Shown here one piece after another: positions 16,323 to 25,372 of a stretch of 64,000 bases of DNA (the first letter of the stretch is position 1; each line of letters opens with the position of its first letter). The stretch spans positions 1,240,001-1,304,000 of the forward strand of contig NZ_CP060587.1 of NCBI RefSeq assembly GCF_014334735.1, written 5' to 3'. Both the position numbers and the translations under genes were made by a program. A model generated the notes under the pieces. That model ran no database searches and had not been told where the DNA came from. It saw nothing but the letters and a program-made list of their open reading frames with translations. The DNA is from Aeromicrobium senzhongii (GTDB lineage: Bacteria > Actinomycetota > Actinomycetes > Propionibacteriales > Nocardioidaceae).

Positions 16323-18017
16323 TCAGCGCGCTGCCGGCTGACGGGCGGCGAGTCGTTCCGCGATCCCACTGGATCGGGCGACTCGCCGCCCGATCGCCGT
16401 TCTGATGTCGTCGGTCGTGCCGATCACCGTCACGGCGTCGACGGCACGCGTGATCGCGGTGTAGAGCAGCTCGCGGGTCATCGCCCGTGAGTCGGCGTCG
16501 GGCAGCAGCACGGTGACCTGGGCGAACTCGCTGCCCTGGCTGCGATGGATCGTCATCGCGTAGCCGGTCTGGACGTCGGGCAGACGCGACGTGGCGAACT
16601 CGCGCACGGGCTCGCCGTCGACGGCCACCACCAGCTGGCCCTCGCGCTCGACGACCACCCCGGCGTCGCCGTTGAACACGCCCAGCTGGGCGTCGTTGCG
16701 GGTCACCAGGACGGGCCGTCCGGGGTACCAGTCGCCGTAGCCGACGTCGTGACGCAGGCCGGACGTGACGCGCTCGTTCCAGGTCGCGGCTCCGTACGGT
16801 CCGTCACGGTGAGCGCACAGCAGACGGTGCTCGCCGAGCCGTCGCAGCGCGGTGTCCGCGTCGTCGCGGCGTCCGGCGGCGACGAGGTCGCGGGCGATCG
16901 GCAGGAGGGTCGACTCCACGAGTGACACGCCCTGGTCGGGCTGCACGAGTCGGATCGCCGGGTCGCCGGCGGTGAGCAGCTCGACCGCGGTGTCGGCGTC
17001 ACCGTCGCGGACCGCCGCTGCGAGGCGGCCGATCCCCGCCCCGAACCGATGACTGCGGGTGAGCCGGACGACGTGCTCGTCGGACCACCCGGCGACGACG
17101 TCGTGCAGGACAGCCCCGGCCTCGACCGAGGCCAGCTGGTCGGCGTCGCCGACCAGGATGAGCCGGGTGTCGGGCCGGAGCGCCTCGAGCAGCCGGGCGA
17201 CGTGCTCGAGGGAGGCCATCGAGGTCTCGTCGACCACGACCACGTCGTGCGGCAGGCGGCGCAGGCGGTCGTGCCGGAAGCGCGTGTGGTTGTCGGGCCG
17301 CCAGCCGAGCAGCCGGTGCATGGTCGAGGACGGGAGGGCGGTCAGCCATGTCCGCTCGTCGTCGGTCAGGGCCAGCCGGCTCGCGGTGGCCGCGACGGCC
17401 TCGCGCATGCGGGCGGCGGCCTTGCCCGTCGGTGCCGTCAGGGCCACCCGCAGCGAGCGTCCGTGCATGGCCAGCGACTGCGCCTGCAGGATCGCCAGGA
17501 CGCCGGCGACCGTCGTGGTCTTGCCCGTGCCGGGGCCGCCGGTCAGCACGATCGTGCCGACCCGGGCGGCGCGCTCGGCCGCGGCGCGCTGGTCGGCGTG
17601 CTCGGCGTCGGGGAAGAGCCGGTCCAGGTCCTCGGTGAGGCGATCCTCGTCGAGCGGGGGCGCCGAGAGAGTCGCCCGTGCAGTGAGGTCCTCGCAGAGC
17701 GCCACCTCCAGTCGCCGGTAGCGATCCAGATAGAGCAGCCCGTGCTCGACGACGAGCACCCGGCCCAGGGCGCTGCCCTCGACGGCGCGCAACCAGGCGT
17801 CCGGTTCGGGCCAGGTCAGGCCGGGGACCTCGGGATCGTGGCGCGGGTCGAAGCAGGTCGACCCGTGCCGGACGGCCCGGACCGCGAACGCCAGCGCGAG
17901 CAGGGGCAGGTCCGCCGACTCGCCGGTGATCCGGCCCAGTCGCGCCGTCACCAGTGCGTCACCGGGGGTGAGGACCTCGGCGGCGACGAAGTCGTCGATC
18001 CTGGCGTGCGTCGTCAT
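16323..18017 (-). CDS. recD: Exodeoxyribonuclease V alpha subunit, RecD helicase
   Basis: 5'-3' helicase subunit of RecBCD that processes double-strand ends. The 564-residue product has an N-terminal domain followed by superfamily 1B motifs. Walker A is GGPGTGKTTTVAG (about residue 180), motif II is VVVVDETSMAS, motif III LILVGDADQLASVEAGAVL, and motif VI GYAMTIHRSQGSEF close to the C-terminus. The ATG at 18017 overlaps the recB stop as ATGA, so the last two genes of recC-recB-recD are translationally coupled. It ends one base from the convergent MFS gene. Confidence 0.93.
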   Translation of the reverse strand: MTTHARIDDFVAAEVLTPGDALVTARLGRITGESADLPLLALAFAVRAVRHGSTCFDPRHDPEVPGLTWPEPDAWLRAVEGSALGRVLVVEHGLLYLDRYRRLEVALCEDLTARATLSAPPLDEDRLTEDLDRLFPDAEHADQRAAAERAARVGTIVLTGGPGTGKTTTVAGVLAILQAQSLAMHGRSLRVALTAPTGKAAARMREAVAATASRLALTDDERTWLTALPSSTMHRLLGWRPDNHTRFRHDRLRRLPHDVVVVDETSMASLEHVARLLEALRPDTRLILVGDADQLASVEAGAVLHDVVAGWSDEHVVRLTRSHRFGAGIGRLAAAVRDGDADTAVELLTAGDPAIRLVQPDQGVSLVESTLLPIARDLVAAGRRDDADTALRRLGEHRLLCAHRDGPYGAATWNERVTSGLRHDVGYGDWYPGRPVLVTRNDAQLGVFNGDAGVVVEREGQLVVAVDGEPVREFATSRLPDVQTGYAMTIHRSQGSEFAQVTVLLPDADSRAMTRELLYTAITRAVDAVTVIGTTDDIRTAIGRRVARSSGIAERLAARQPAAR

Positions 18018-21000
18018 CGGTTCGCTCCGGTTCCGTCGAGCAGCTCGGACAGGGCGACGACGAGGGCGGCCGGCGGGCGCCACGAGAAGACGCCGTACGG
18101 CACGTCCGCCTGGCGCGGCGCATCCGGCCCGGCCATGCCGCGCAGGTACAGGTACAGCACGCCTCCCAGATGCCGCTGCGGGTCGTAGTCGCGCACCCGC
18201 CACCGCAGGAAGCGGTGCAGGACCACGGAGTAGAGCAGGGCCTGCAGCGGGTAGGTGCCGGCGTTCATCGCCTCGGCCAGCGTGTCGGGGCGGTAGCCGG
18301 CGATCGTCAGTGGCACGTCGGTGGGACCCAGCCAGTTGGTCTTGTGGTCGACCACCAGGAACCCTCCGGTGGGCAGCCGCAGCACCAGGTCGATCGAGCC
18401 GGTCAGGTAGCCCCGCAGCGACTGGTCGGCCAACCCCGGGGACCTCAGGCGTGCTGCGAACGGGCGCAGGGGGTCGTCGATCGGCAGGTGGGACTCCAAC
18501 ACATCGGCGAGATCGCCCAACCGTGCCAGCCCGGCCACCGGGTGGTCGCCGCCGCCCATCGGGATCTCGAAATCGAGCTCCTTCAGCTGGCGCTCGCTCA
18601 GCAGGGAGAGCAGGTCGAGGTCTCCGGCGAGCGGACCCAGGGGCGTGGTGAGGATGGCCTCGAACGCGCGCACGGCGGTGGCGACGTCCATCTCGACCGG
18701 CCACAGGTCGAGCTGCTCGCGGACCCGCGCCTCGATCTCGGCGGGCAGGTCCTCGGCGGTGACGTCGACCTCCTCGAGGACGGCGTGGACGAGACTGCCG
18801 AAGGTGGCGCCCTTCGGCAGCTCGGCCATGGGGGAGGGACGGGTGTCCGCCGCGTCCGTCACGACCGCCGGGAGCGACTCGTCCTCGTCCGTCGTGCCCT
18901 CGGCCTCGGGCTCACTGCCGACGTGGGGCGCGTCCTGCTCGGCGCGGATGAGACCCGAGTACGACGTGCGGCGCCACGCGGTGTCGAGCTCGCGGTCGAA
19001 CGGACGTACCGCGAGGTCGCCGGGGCTCTCGGTGAGCGGCACGTCGGCGACGGCGCGGGGGACCACGCGCTCGAGCGAGGGTCCGCCACGGTCCTGCCAG
19101 CCCCGCAGCACCGAGAGCGCCGTGGCGTCGTCGGGGACGGGAGCCACCTCGGGAACGTCCGGCCGAGCGGGGTCGGGGCGGAACAGCAACCGGTGCAGGC
19201 CGGAGTTGCGGGCGTCGCGGGTCGGGGCCCACCACGCGACGAGTTGGGACTTCGCCCGTGTCATCGCGACGTAGGCCAACCGCAGCACCTCACCGGCGTC
19301 CTCGGCCTGGGCGGCGCGCGAGTGCTCGCCGAAGGCAGGGTGCCCCGAGCCGCCGACGTCGAGGAACCGCTGCCCCGAGGCGTCGTGGAAGCGAGGTCGC
19401 TCCTCGCGGTCGGGACGCCAGCGGTTGAACAGGAAGGGCAGGTAGACGATCGGGAACTCCAGGCCCTTGCTGGCGTGGATGGTCAGCACCTGGACCGCCT
19501 TGGCGTCGCTGTCGAGCCGGCGGGTGAGCTCGGCGGAGTCGCCGCTCTCGCTGCGCTGGCGTCGCAGCCACTGCACGAGCCCGGACAGTCCGAGGTGCTC
19601 ACGCAGGGCGACCTCGTGCAGCAGGTGCGCGACGTGACGCAGGTCGGTCATCCGCCGGTAGCCGTCGGGCCGGGCGAGGATGCGGGCGGCGAACGCCTCG
19701 TCGGTGAGGGACTCGACCACGGCGGCCACTCCGTGGGCGGCGAGCAGGTCGGCGAGGTCGCGGACGCGCGTGGCGATCCGGTCGGTGAGCTCGTCCCCGC
19801 CGACGACGAGGGTCGTGGGGTCCTGGCCGAGCAGGTCCGTGAGGCCGGCCGCCCGGACGAGGCCGGAGCGTTGTGGCGACTCCATGGCCTCGAGCAGGGT
19901 GAGCCAGTCGTCGGCGGCGCTGCTGCGCAGGACGTTGCTGCCACCGCCGAGGACGGCCGGGATGCCATGGCGCGCGAAGGTGCGCCGGACCAGGTCGGCC
20001 TCGACACCGGTGGCGACCAGCACGGCGATGTCGCCCGCCGCGACGGGACGGACTCCGTCGGCGCCACTGTCGAAGGTGGCGCCGGAGCCGATCACCTCGG
20101 CGACGTCGACCGCCAGGTCGTCGGCGATCGTGCTGCGTGCTGCCGCGACGGCGAGCTCGCGGTGAGGCTCGTCGGCCCCGTCGCGGTCCATCACCCGGAG
20201 CCGGAATGCCGCCGGTCGGGGCAGGTCGCGCAGTCGGCTCCGGGCGTGCTGGGCCCGGACGGGGCGCACGGCGATGTCGGGGTGGCCGAGCTGGGCGCCG
20301 GCGAACGTCGCGCCGAGCGCGTCGACCAAGGGGGCGTCGCTGCGCCAGTTGACCGGCAGGGTCCGTCGCTCGGTGGCGGTGGCCGCGGCCCGCAGGTAGG
20401 TGTGGACGTCGCCACCGCGGAAGGCGTAGATCGCCTGCTTCGGATCGCCGATCAGCACGAGCGTGGCGACGCCCCCGAAGGCGCGGTCGAGGACGTTCCA
20501 CTGGACCGGGTCGGTGTCCTGGAACTCGTCGACCAGCACGACGCGCCAGCGATCGCGCATCAGCGCACGGGCGGGGGAGTCGGGTTCCTCGAGCACGGAC
20601 TCGAGCCGGCGGAGGAGGTCGTCGTAGTCCAACAGCCCCAGTTCGCGCTTGCGCTGGTCGAGGCGGCGCCGCACGACCTCGGCGAACCGGACCCGCACGC
20701 CCGCGGAGGAGTCGGGGTCGGCGTCGACGGGCACGAGTGCGGCGTGGGGGTCGGCCACGACCGCGTGCGCCAGGGCCCGGGCCTGGCCGTGCGACAGGGC
20801 CGGGTCGTCCTCGCGGGCGTACTTGGCGACGTAGAGGTCGTCGACGATCTGGTCGACCAGCTCGGTCAGGTCGTCGGTGAGCTCAGCCGAGCCGTCGGAG
20901 TCGCCGGCGGTGCCCAGGCTGCGCAGGACCGTCTGGCAGAACTGGTGCGTGGTGGCGATGGTGGCGCCGTCGAAGTCGGCCAGCGCGGCGCGCACCCGCG

Positions 21001-21328
21001 CTCGGCGGGCGGCGACCTCGGCGTCGGGCACGGCGGTCAGCAGCCGCAGCAGCGGGTCGACGCCGTCACGGTGCGTGGCGGGCTCGGCCAGGGCCGCCTC
21101 GGCGGCGACGAGCTGGTCCCGGACACGCTCGCGCATCTCGCGACTGGCGGCGCGGCCGAACGTGATGACGAGCAGCTCGGGCAGGGTGACGACGCCCTCG
21201 GCGACGTAGCGGGTGACGAGCGCACCGATCGTCCAGGTCTTGCCGGTGCCGGCACTGGCCTCGAGCAGGGCCGTGCCCGACGGCAGCGGGTCGGTGATGT
21301 CGAACGACTGCAGGTCCAGGTCGGTCAC
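18014..21328 (-). CDS. recB: Exodeoxyribonuclease V beta subunit, RecB helicase-nuclease
   Basis: 3'-5' helicase and the nuclease of RecBCD. The 1104-residue protein has UvrD-type motifs: Walker A ASAGTGKTWTIGAL (about residue 25), motif II VVLVDEFQDTDPVQW, and the late helicase motif VQVLTIHASKGLEFPIVYLP. The C-terminal nuclease retains its catalytic residues in GSIDLVLRLPTGGFLVVDHK (Asp ... Asp-x-Lys) after a GSLVHAVLEE histidine segment. Start is GTG 21328, whose GTGA overlaps the recC stop. The protein is slightly shorter than the E. coli enzyme (1180). The Chi sequence recognised cannot be predicted. Confidence 0.94.
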   Translation of the reverse strand: MTDLDLQSFDITDPLPSGTALLEASAGTGKTWTIGALVTRYVAEGVVTLPELLVITFGRAASREMRERVRDQLVAAEAALAEPATHRDGVDPLLRLLTAVPDAEVAARRARVRAALADFDGATIATTHQFCQTVLRSLGTAGDSDGSAELTDDLTELVDQIVDDLYVAKYAREDDPALSHGQARALAHAVVADPHAALVPVDADPDSSAGVRVRFAEVVRRRLDQRKRELGLLDYDDLLRRLESVLEEPDSPARALMRDRWRVVLVDEFQDTDPVQWNVLDRAFGGVATLVLIGDPKQAIYAFRGGDVHTYLRAAATATERRTLPVNWRSDAPLVDALGATFAGAQLGHPDIAVRPVRAQHARSRLRDLPRPAAFRLRVMDRDGADEPHRELAVAAARSTIADDLAVDVAEVIGSGATFDSGADGVRPVAAGDIAVLVATGVEADLVRRTFARHGIPAVLGGGSNVLRSSAADDWLTLLEAMESPQRSGLVRAAGLTDLLGQDPTTLVVGGDELTDRIATRVRDLADLLAAHGVAAVVESLTDEAFAARILARPDGYRRMTDLRHVAHLLHEVALREHLGLSGLVQWLRRQRSESGDSAELTRRLDSDAKAVQVLTIHASKGLEFPIVYLPFLFNRWRPDREERPRFHDASGQRFLDVGGSGHPAFGEHSRAAQAEDAGEVLRLAYVAMTRAKSQLVAWWAPTRDARNSGLHRLLFRPDPARPDVPEVAPVPDDATALSVLRGWQDRGGPSLERVVPRAVADVPLTESPGDLAVRPFDRELDTAWRRTSYSGLIRAEQDAPHVGSEPEAEGTTDEDESLPAVVTDAADTRPSPMAELPKGATFGSLVHAVLEEVDVTAEDLPAEIEARVREQLDLWPVEMDVATAVRAFEAILTTPLGPLAGDLDLLSLLSERQLKELDFEIPMGGGDHPVAGLARLGDLADVLESHLPIDDPLRPFAARLRSPGLADQSLRGYLTGSIDLVLRLPTGGFLVVDHKTNWLGPTDVPLTIAGYRPDTLAEAMNAGTYPLQALLYSVVLHRFLRWRVRDYDPQRHLGGVLYLYLRGMAGPDAPRQADVPYGVFSWRPPAALVVALSELLDGTGANR

Positions 21329-24300
21329 AGGGCCGCCTCGCGTTGGTGATCGAGGGCGCCGTCCCACAGCCGCGGCGCCAGCGTCGTGAAGCCGTCGTCG
21401 ACCAGTGCCGAGAACGGGGCCTGGGCGCCCCAGACCCGGACGATCTCGTCGGCGTCGCGGTCGGGCGGAGGGCCGAACGCCTTGGCGTCGCGCTGCCACT
21501 CGCGGGTTGCGATCCGCGCGGCGGCCTCGGGCCCCCGGGAGCGCAGTTGGGTCGTGTAGGTCAGGGCCAGCTCGACCGGCAACGGCAGGGGCCGCAGCAG
21601 GCCCGCGTCACGCAGGTCGACCAGGTCGGCCAGCAGCCCGAGGGCCGCATCGGGGTCGGACGGCAGACCCGTGACGATCTGGGCCGAGCCTCGCCCCACC
21701 TTGCCCGCGGTGTGGGCGACCCAGTGGACGTCGGGACGCTGAACGGCCAGGGCGAGCAGCCGGACCCAGTCACGCAGCCGGTGGCGGCCGTGGACGGTGG
21801 AGTAGGAGACGGTGACGAGCCGGTCGTCGTGAACCCCTTCGACGGTGCCCAGCAGGCGCCGGCCGTCGGGCAGGGCCACGTCGATGTCGACGGTGGTGGC
21901 GTCGCCGGACCTGAGCGCGGCGGTGCCGGCGACGAGGGTCGCGACCCGGGTGCCGACGGTCGCGCCGACGGCCGTGCCGAGGCGTCCGGGCGGAAGCATC
22001 CCGGCGCGCCACACCGCGGACCACGCGTCGTCCGCGCCGACTCCGCGCACGGCGTCGTCGAGCAGCCGCTGGCCGATGTGCCACTGCTGGAGCCCGTCGA
22101 GCGTGATCGGCAGGTCCTCGTCGAGCAGGTCGTCGTCACCGGTCAGGGAGACGTCGAGTCGCTGGCGCCAGAACGACCGGATCGGGTTCTGGACGAACGC
22201 CACCAGGTCGCTCAGCGCCAGGTCTTCGCGCGGGGGCGCCGGCAGGGGAGCGGGCAGGAACGGGCCGGGCTCCCGGCGCGGCCCGAGACTGGCGCGGGCG
22301 CCGGCGAGTGCCGCCGGGTCGAAGCTGAAGGGACGGTCGTCGGGGACGACGGCGCCGGGCAGCAGGTTGCGCGGGTCGAACGGCTGGAGCGGGTGGTGGG
22401 TGACGACGTCGACCCCGTCACCGGCGGTGCGCCGGACCTGGTCGAGCAACTCGCCCAAGGGGACGGCGGGAGGGCGCGGCTGGCCGCGGTGCTCGTCGGC
22501 GCCGGTGTACGTGACGACGAGTGTCTCGGTGGCCGACATGACGGCGTCGAGCAGCAGCTGCCGGTCCTCGGCCCGGGCGTCCCGCTCGCCGGTGAGGGGC
22601 CGGCGGGCGAGGACGTCGTCGCCGTCGGTGTGGGTCGCGCGCGGGAAGGTGCCGTCGTCGAGACCGACCAGGCACACCACCCGGTGCGGGACGGAGCGCA
22701 TGGGGACCATCGTGCACACCGTGAGGCTGCCGGTCCGGAAGTTGGCCCGGGACGGACGTCCGGCCCAGCGGTCTCGGACCATCGAGAGGACCTCGCCGGG
22801 GCGCAGCACCGTGGCGTCGTCGTCGAGCCGCTCGAGCTCGCGGTCGACCTGCTGGCGCTGCCAGGCCAGCGAGTGCGGGACGTCGGCCACGTCGGTGAGC
22901 AGGGCGTCGATGCGACGCGCCCACTGCGCCATCGTGGCGTCGCGGCCGAAGGCGTCGACCGCCCGCTCGAGGGCGTCGACGAAGGTGACGAGGCGGCCGA
23001 CCAGGTCGACGTCGCCGCTGGGCACGTCGTCGAGCGGCAGGACCTCGGCCACGGGCCGGGCGGGGTCCTCGGTGGCCGCCACGCCGCAGACGAGTCGATC
23101 CAGGCCCGCGCGCCAGGTGTTCTGCTCCAGCGGCAGTCCGAAGCGACGCCGGTGCTCGGCGTCGAAGCCCCACCGCACCCCGCTGGTCTCGACCCACTGG
23201 GTGATCCGCTCGATCGCGGCGTCGTCGAGATCGAACTTCTGCCGGACGGGGGCCGTGGCCAGCAGGTCGAGGACCTCGGCGTTCGTGGCACGCCCGCGCC
23301 GGGCGAGCTCGAGCACCGCGACCGTCAGCGCCAGCAGAGGATTGGTGCGCGACGCCGCACGGTCGGCGAGCATCACCTGCAGGCGGTGGCCGGGGTGGTG
23401 GCGCCCTCGGTCGATGCTCTCGGCCTGTCCGAAGGCGGCATGGAACAGCGGTGCGTACGCCTCGATGTCGGGCACCATCACGAGGATGTCGCGCGGCTCG
23501 AGGGTGGGGTCGTCCTGGAGCAGGCCGACGATCACGTCGCGCAGGACGTCGACCTGCCGGGCGCGGCCGTGGCAGGCGTGGACCTGGATCGTGCGGTCGG
23601 CTGCGGCCGGTGGCGTCGACCCGGCGCCGGCGCGGTCGGCGGCCACGTCGGACTGCACCCGCCCCAGCAGGGTGTCGGGCCGCGGGACGGCGATCGGGGG
23701 ATGCACCTGCAGATCGGGGGCCACGGCGGCGATCGAGCGCTGCAGCTCTCGGACGTCACGGCCGAGGGCGGCCAGGAGGGGGTTGCCGAGCAGCTCGGCC
23801 GAGGTGTCCTGCTCGCGGGGGACGATCGCGTCGACCGCCGTGAGGCGGTCCCAGGCCGTGGGCGAGGGATGGGGGAGCCACAAGTGGACGTCGCGGTGCT
23901 CGGCCAGGGCCGCCAGCACCTGCAACTCGCCCAGCGGCAGCCGGTTGTGACCGAACAGGCTGACCCGCGGCGGCAGGTCGACGGCCTCGGGCGAACGCCG
24001 GAGCGCGGCGGCGGTCGAGGCGATGCGCTCGTCCGGGGACGGGGCATCGATCAGGGCACGGACGCGCCGCCAGACCTCGGCCTGCCAGCGGACGTCGGCC
24101 GGCAGGACCCCGCCGGTGCCGTCCTCGTCGCGACCGTCGGTCCAGGCGGCGGTCATGGCCGGACGCTGACGGGCGTACGCGTGGAGCCGCCCGGCCAGGT
24201 GACGGGCCACCCCGAGCCGGCGGTCGCGACGCAGCGCGCGCTCGGGACCCTCGTGGTGCTGACCCAGGTGGCGCGCGACCGTGTCGAGCCACGGCTCGGC

Positions 24301-24618
24301 CAGGCCGGTCTCGAGCACCTCGAGCACCCGCCAGGTGAGCGCGTCGGGGCGCCACGGGTCCTGGTCGTCCTCGCCCAGCAGCTCGGCCACGATCGACTGC
24401 GGGCGCGCGAACCGGATCCCGGCGGTCACGCCGTCGCCCCCGTGCGCCGAGGCGCCGAGGCGATGGCTGAGGCGCTGGGACAGCCAGCGCTCGGTGCCCA
24501 GGGCCGCGACCACCACCAGCTCGGTGGCGAACGGGTCGTCCGACGGCTCGGCCAGCAGGCCGGCCAGGGCGTCGGCGAGCACGTCGGTGCGCTCGGCGCG
24601 GTGCAGGTGGAAGGTCAT
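21325..24618 (-). CDS. recC: Exodeoxyribonuclease V gamma subunit, RecC
   Basis: Chi-recognition and DNA-splitting subunit of RecBCD. The 1097-residue protein has the RecC N-terminal signature FHLHRAERTDVLADALAGLL with FATELVVVAALGTERWL, then the inactivated helicase-like domains (for example ILVMVPDIEAYAPLFHAAFG and RVVCLVGLDDGTFPR) and the degenerate C-terminal nuclease-like domain that contains no D-x-K motif. The length equals E. coli RecC (1122). It is the first gene of recC-recB-recD. The ATG at 24618 is followed directly by the conserved N-terminus. A palindrome at 24701-24716 lies in the divergent promoter region. Confidence 0.93.
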   Translation of the reverse strand: MTFHLHRAERTDVLADALAGLLAEPSDDPFATELVVVAALGTERWLSQRLSHRLGASAHGGDGVTAGIRFARPQSIVAELLGEDDQDPWRPDALTWRVLEVLETGLAEPWLDTVARHLGQHHEGPERALRRDRRLGVARHLAGRLHAYARQRPAMTAAWTDGRDEDGTGGVLPADVRWQAEVWRRVRALIDAPSPDERIASTAAALRRSPEAVDLPPRVSLFGHNRLPLGELQVLAALAEHRDVHLWLPHPSPTAWDRLTAVDAIVPREQDTSAELLGNPLLAALGRDVRELQRSIAAVAPDLQVHPPIAVPRPDTLLGRVQSDVAADRAGAGSTPPAAADRTIQVHACHGRARQVDVLRDVIVGLLQDDPTLEPRDILVMVPDIEAYAPLFHAAFGQAESIDRGRHHPGHRLQVMLADRAASRTNPLLALTVAVLELARRGRATNAEVLDLLATAPVRQKFDLDDAAIERITQWVETSGVRWGFDAEHRRRFGLPLEQNTWRAGLDRLVCGVAATEDPARPVAEVLPLDDVPSGDVDLVGRLVTFVDALERAVDAFGRDATMAQWARRIDALLTDVADVPHSLAWQRQQVDRELERLDDDATVLRPGEVLSMVRDRWAGRPSRANFRTGSLTVCTMVPMRSVPHRVVCLVGLDDGTFPRATHTDGDDVLARRPLTGERDARAEDRQLLLDAVMSATETLVVTYTGADEHRGQPRPPAVPLGELLDQVRRTAGDGVDVVTHHPLQPFDPRNLLPGAVVPDDRPFSFDPAALAGARASLGPRREPGPFLPAPLPAPPREDLALSDLVAFVQNPIRSFWRQRLDVSLTGDDDLLDEDLPITLDGLQQWHIGQRLLDDAVRGVGADDAWSAVWRAGMLPPGRLGTAVGATVGTRVATLVAGTAALRSGDATTVDIDVALPDGRRLLGTVEGVHDDRLVTVSYSTVHGRHRLRDWVRLLALAVQRPDVHWVAHTAGKVGRGSAQIVTGLPSDPDAALGLLADLVDLRDAGLLRPLPLPVELALTYTTQLRSRGPEAAARIATREWQRDAKAFGPPPDRDADEIVRVWGAQAPFSALVDDGFTTLAPRLWDGALDHQREAAL

Positions 24619-24700
24619 GTCGGGCCCAAGTCTGCCGTGTGGGTCCGACATCGGGACCCGCGGCGGGAAACAACTGCACCGGACCCGCGTCATGGACGAG

Positions 24701-24716
24701 TGAGACCTACGTCTCA
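24701..24716. promoter_or_regulatory. Perfect palindrome TGAGAC-CTAC-GTCTCA between recC and a divergent gene
   Basis: Six-base arms with a four-base spacer sit 83 bases upstream of recC and touch the start of the divergent NERD-like gene. It resembles an operator, but does not match the LexA consensus. Confidence 0.4.
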
Positions 24717-25303
24717 TGAGCATGAGTCGACGGAACGTGCGCAGCGTGGACCCGCTGTCGCGCCCCCGGTTGAGGGTCGTGCGGGGTGAGGCCCCCGAGC
24801 CCACCGAGGCGCCGCCCGAGCGCTCCGACGCGACCGACGTCCTCGCCGGGACCCTCATCGACGCGTTCGGTGACCGGGTGCTGTTCCTGTTCCACCGACG
24901 TCTGGCCGGACAGACCGGCGACCTGCCGATCATCGCGGTGACCGCGGCCGGCGTCCACCTGGTCGAGCCCCGTTCGTACCCGGGCAAGAAGGTCCGGGCG
25001 TCCCGGGACGGCAGCACCTTCGTGATCGGCGGCGTCCGGCACACCCGGATCGCCGAGCAGATGCAGCAGCACGCCGAGGCGCTGCAGGCCACGGTCTCGA
25101 CCGGTCCGATCGCGGACGCGACCGTCCACACGAGCTACTGCTTCGTCGACGGCGATCTTCCCCTGCGTCCGTTGGAGGTCGCCGGCGTGCGCGTCCTCTC
25201 GGTCCGCTCGACCCTGCGGCGGCTGCGCGCCGGGGGGTCCCTCGACGAGCGACAGGTCGAGGCGCTGCACCGCGACCTGTCGCGTCGGTTGGTGCGTTCC
25301 TGA
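24716..25303 (+). CDS. NERD-like (nuclease-related domain) protein of unknown role
   Basis: The 195-residue protein has a proline/glutamate-rich N-terminus (about 45 residues) followed by a domain reminiscent of NERD proteins: LPIIAVTAAGVHLVEPRSYP continuing GKKVRAS, then VIGGVRHTRIAEQMQQHAEA. NERD domains are related to restriction-endonuclease folds, but the acidic catalytic residues and Lys are not evident here, and the Lys in the GKK segment is the only candidate. It starts next to a palindrome, divergent from recBCD. A role in DNA metabolism would fit the position, yet this is speculation. Either ATG 24716 or 24722 could be the start. Confidence 0.55.
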   Translation: MSMSRRNVRSVDPLSRPRLRVVRGEAPEPTEAPPERSDATDVLAGTLIDAFGDRVLFLFHRRLAGQTGDLPIIAVTAAGVHLVEPRSYPGKKVRASRDGSTFVIGGVRHTRIAEQMQQHAEALQATVSTGPIADATVHTSYCFVDGDLPLRPLEVAGVRVLSVRSTLRRLRAGGSLDERQVEALHRDLSRRLVRS

Positions 25304-25317
25304 CGCACGACGAGAAC

Positions 25318-25353
25318 GACGATGGGACGGCCTCTCGGGGCCGCCCCATCGTC
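25318..25353. terminator. Bidirectional terminator between the NERD-like gene and actP
   Basis: GACGATGGG-A-CGGCC pairs with GGCCG-C-CCCATCGTC: 14 paired positions with one internal mismatch and a six-base loop. Confidence 0.8.
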
Positions 25354-25372
25354 GTCTCACCCACGCGTCAGG

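Noticed and set aside
21343-24789. A 1148-codon open frame antisense to recC
   Set aside because: Same high-GC shadow effect; composition is unlike real proteins and it covers recC entirely.
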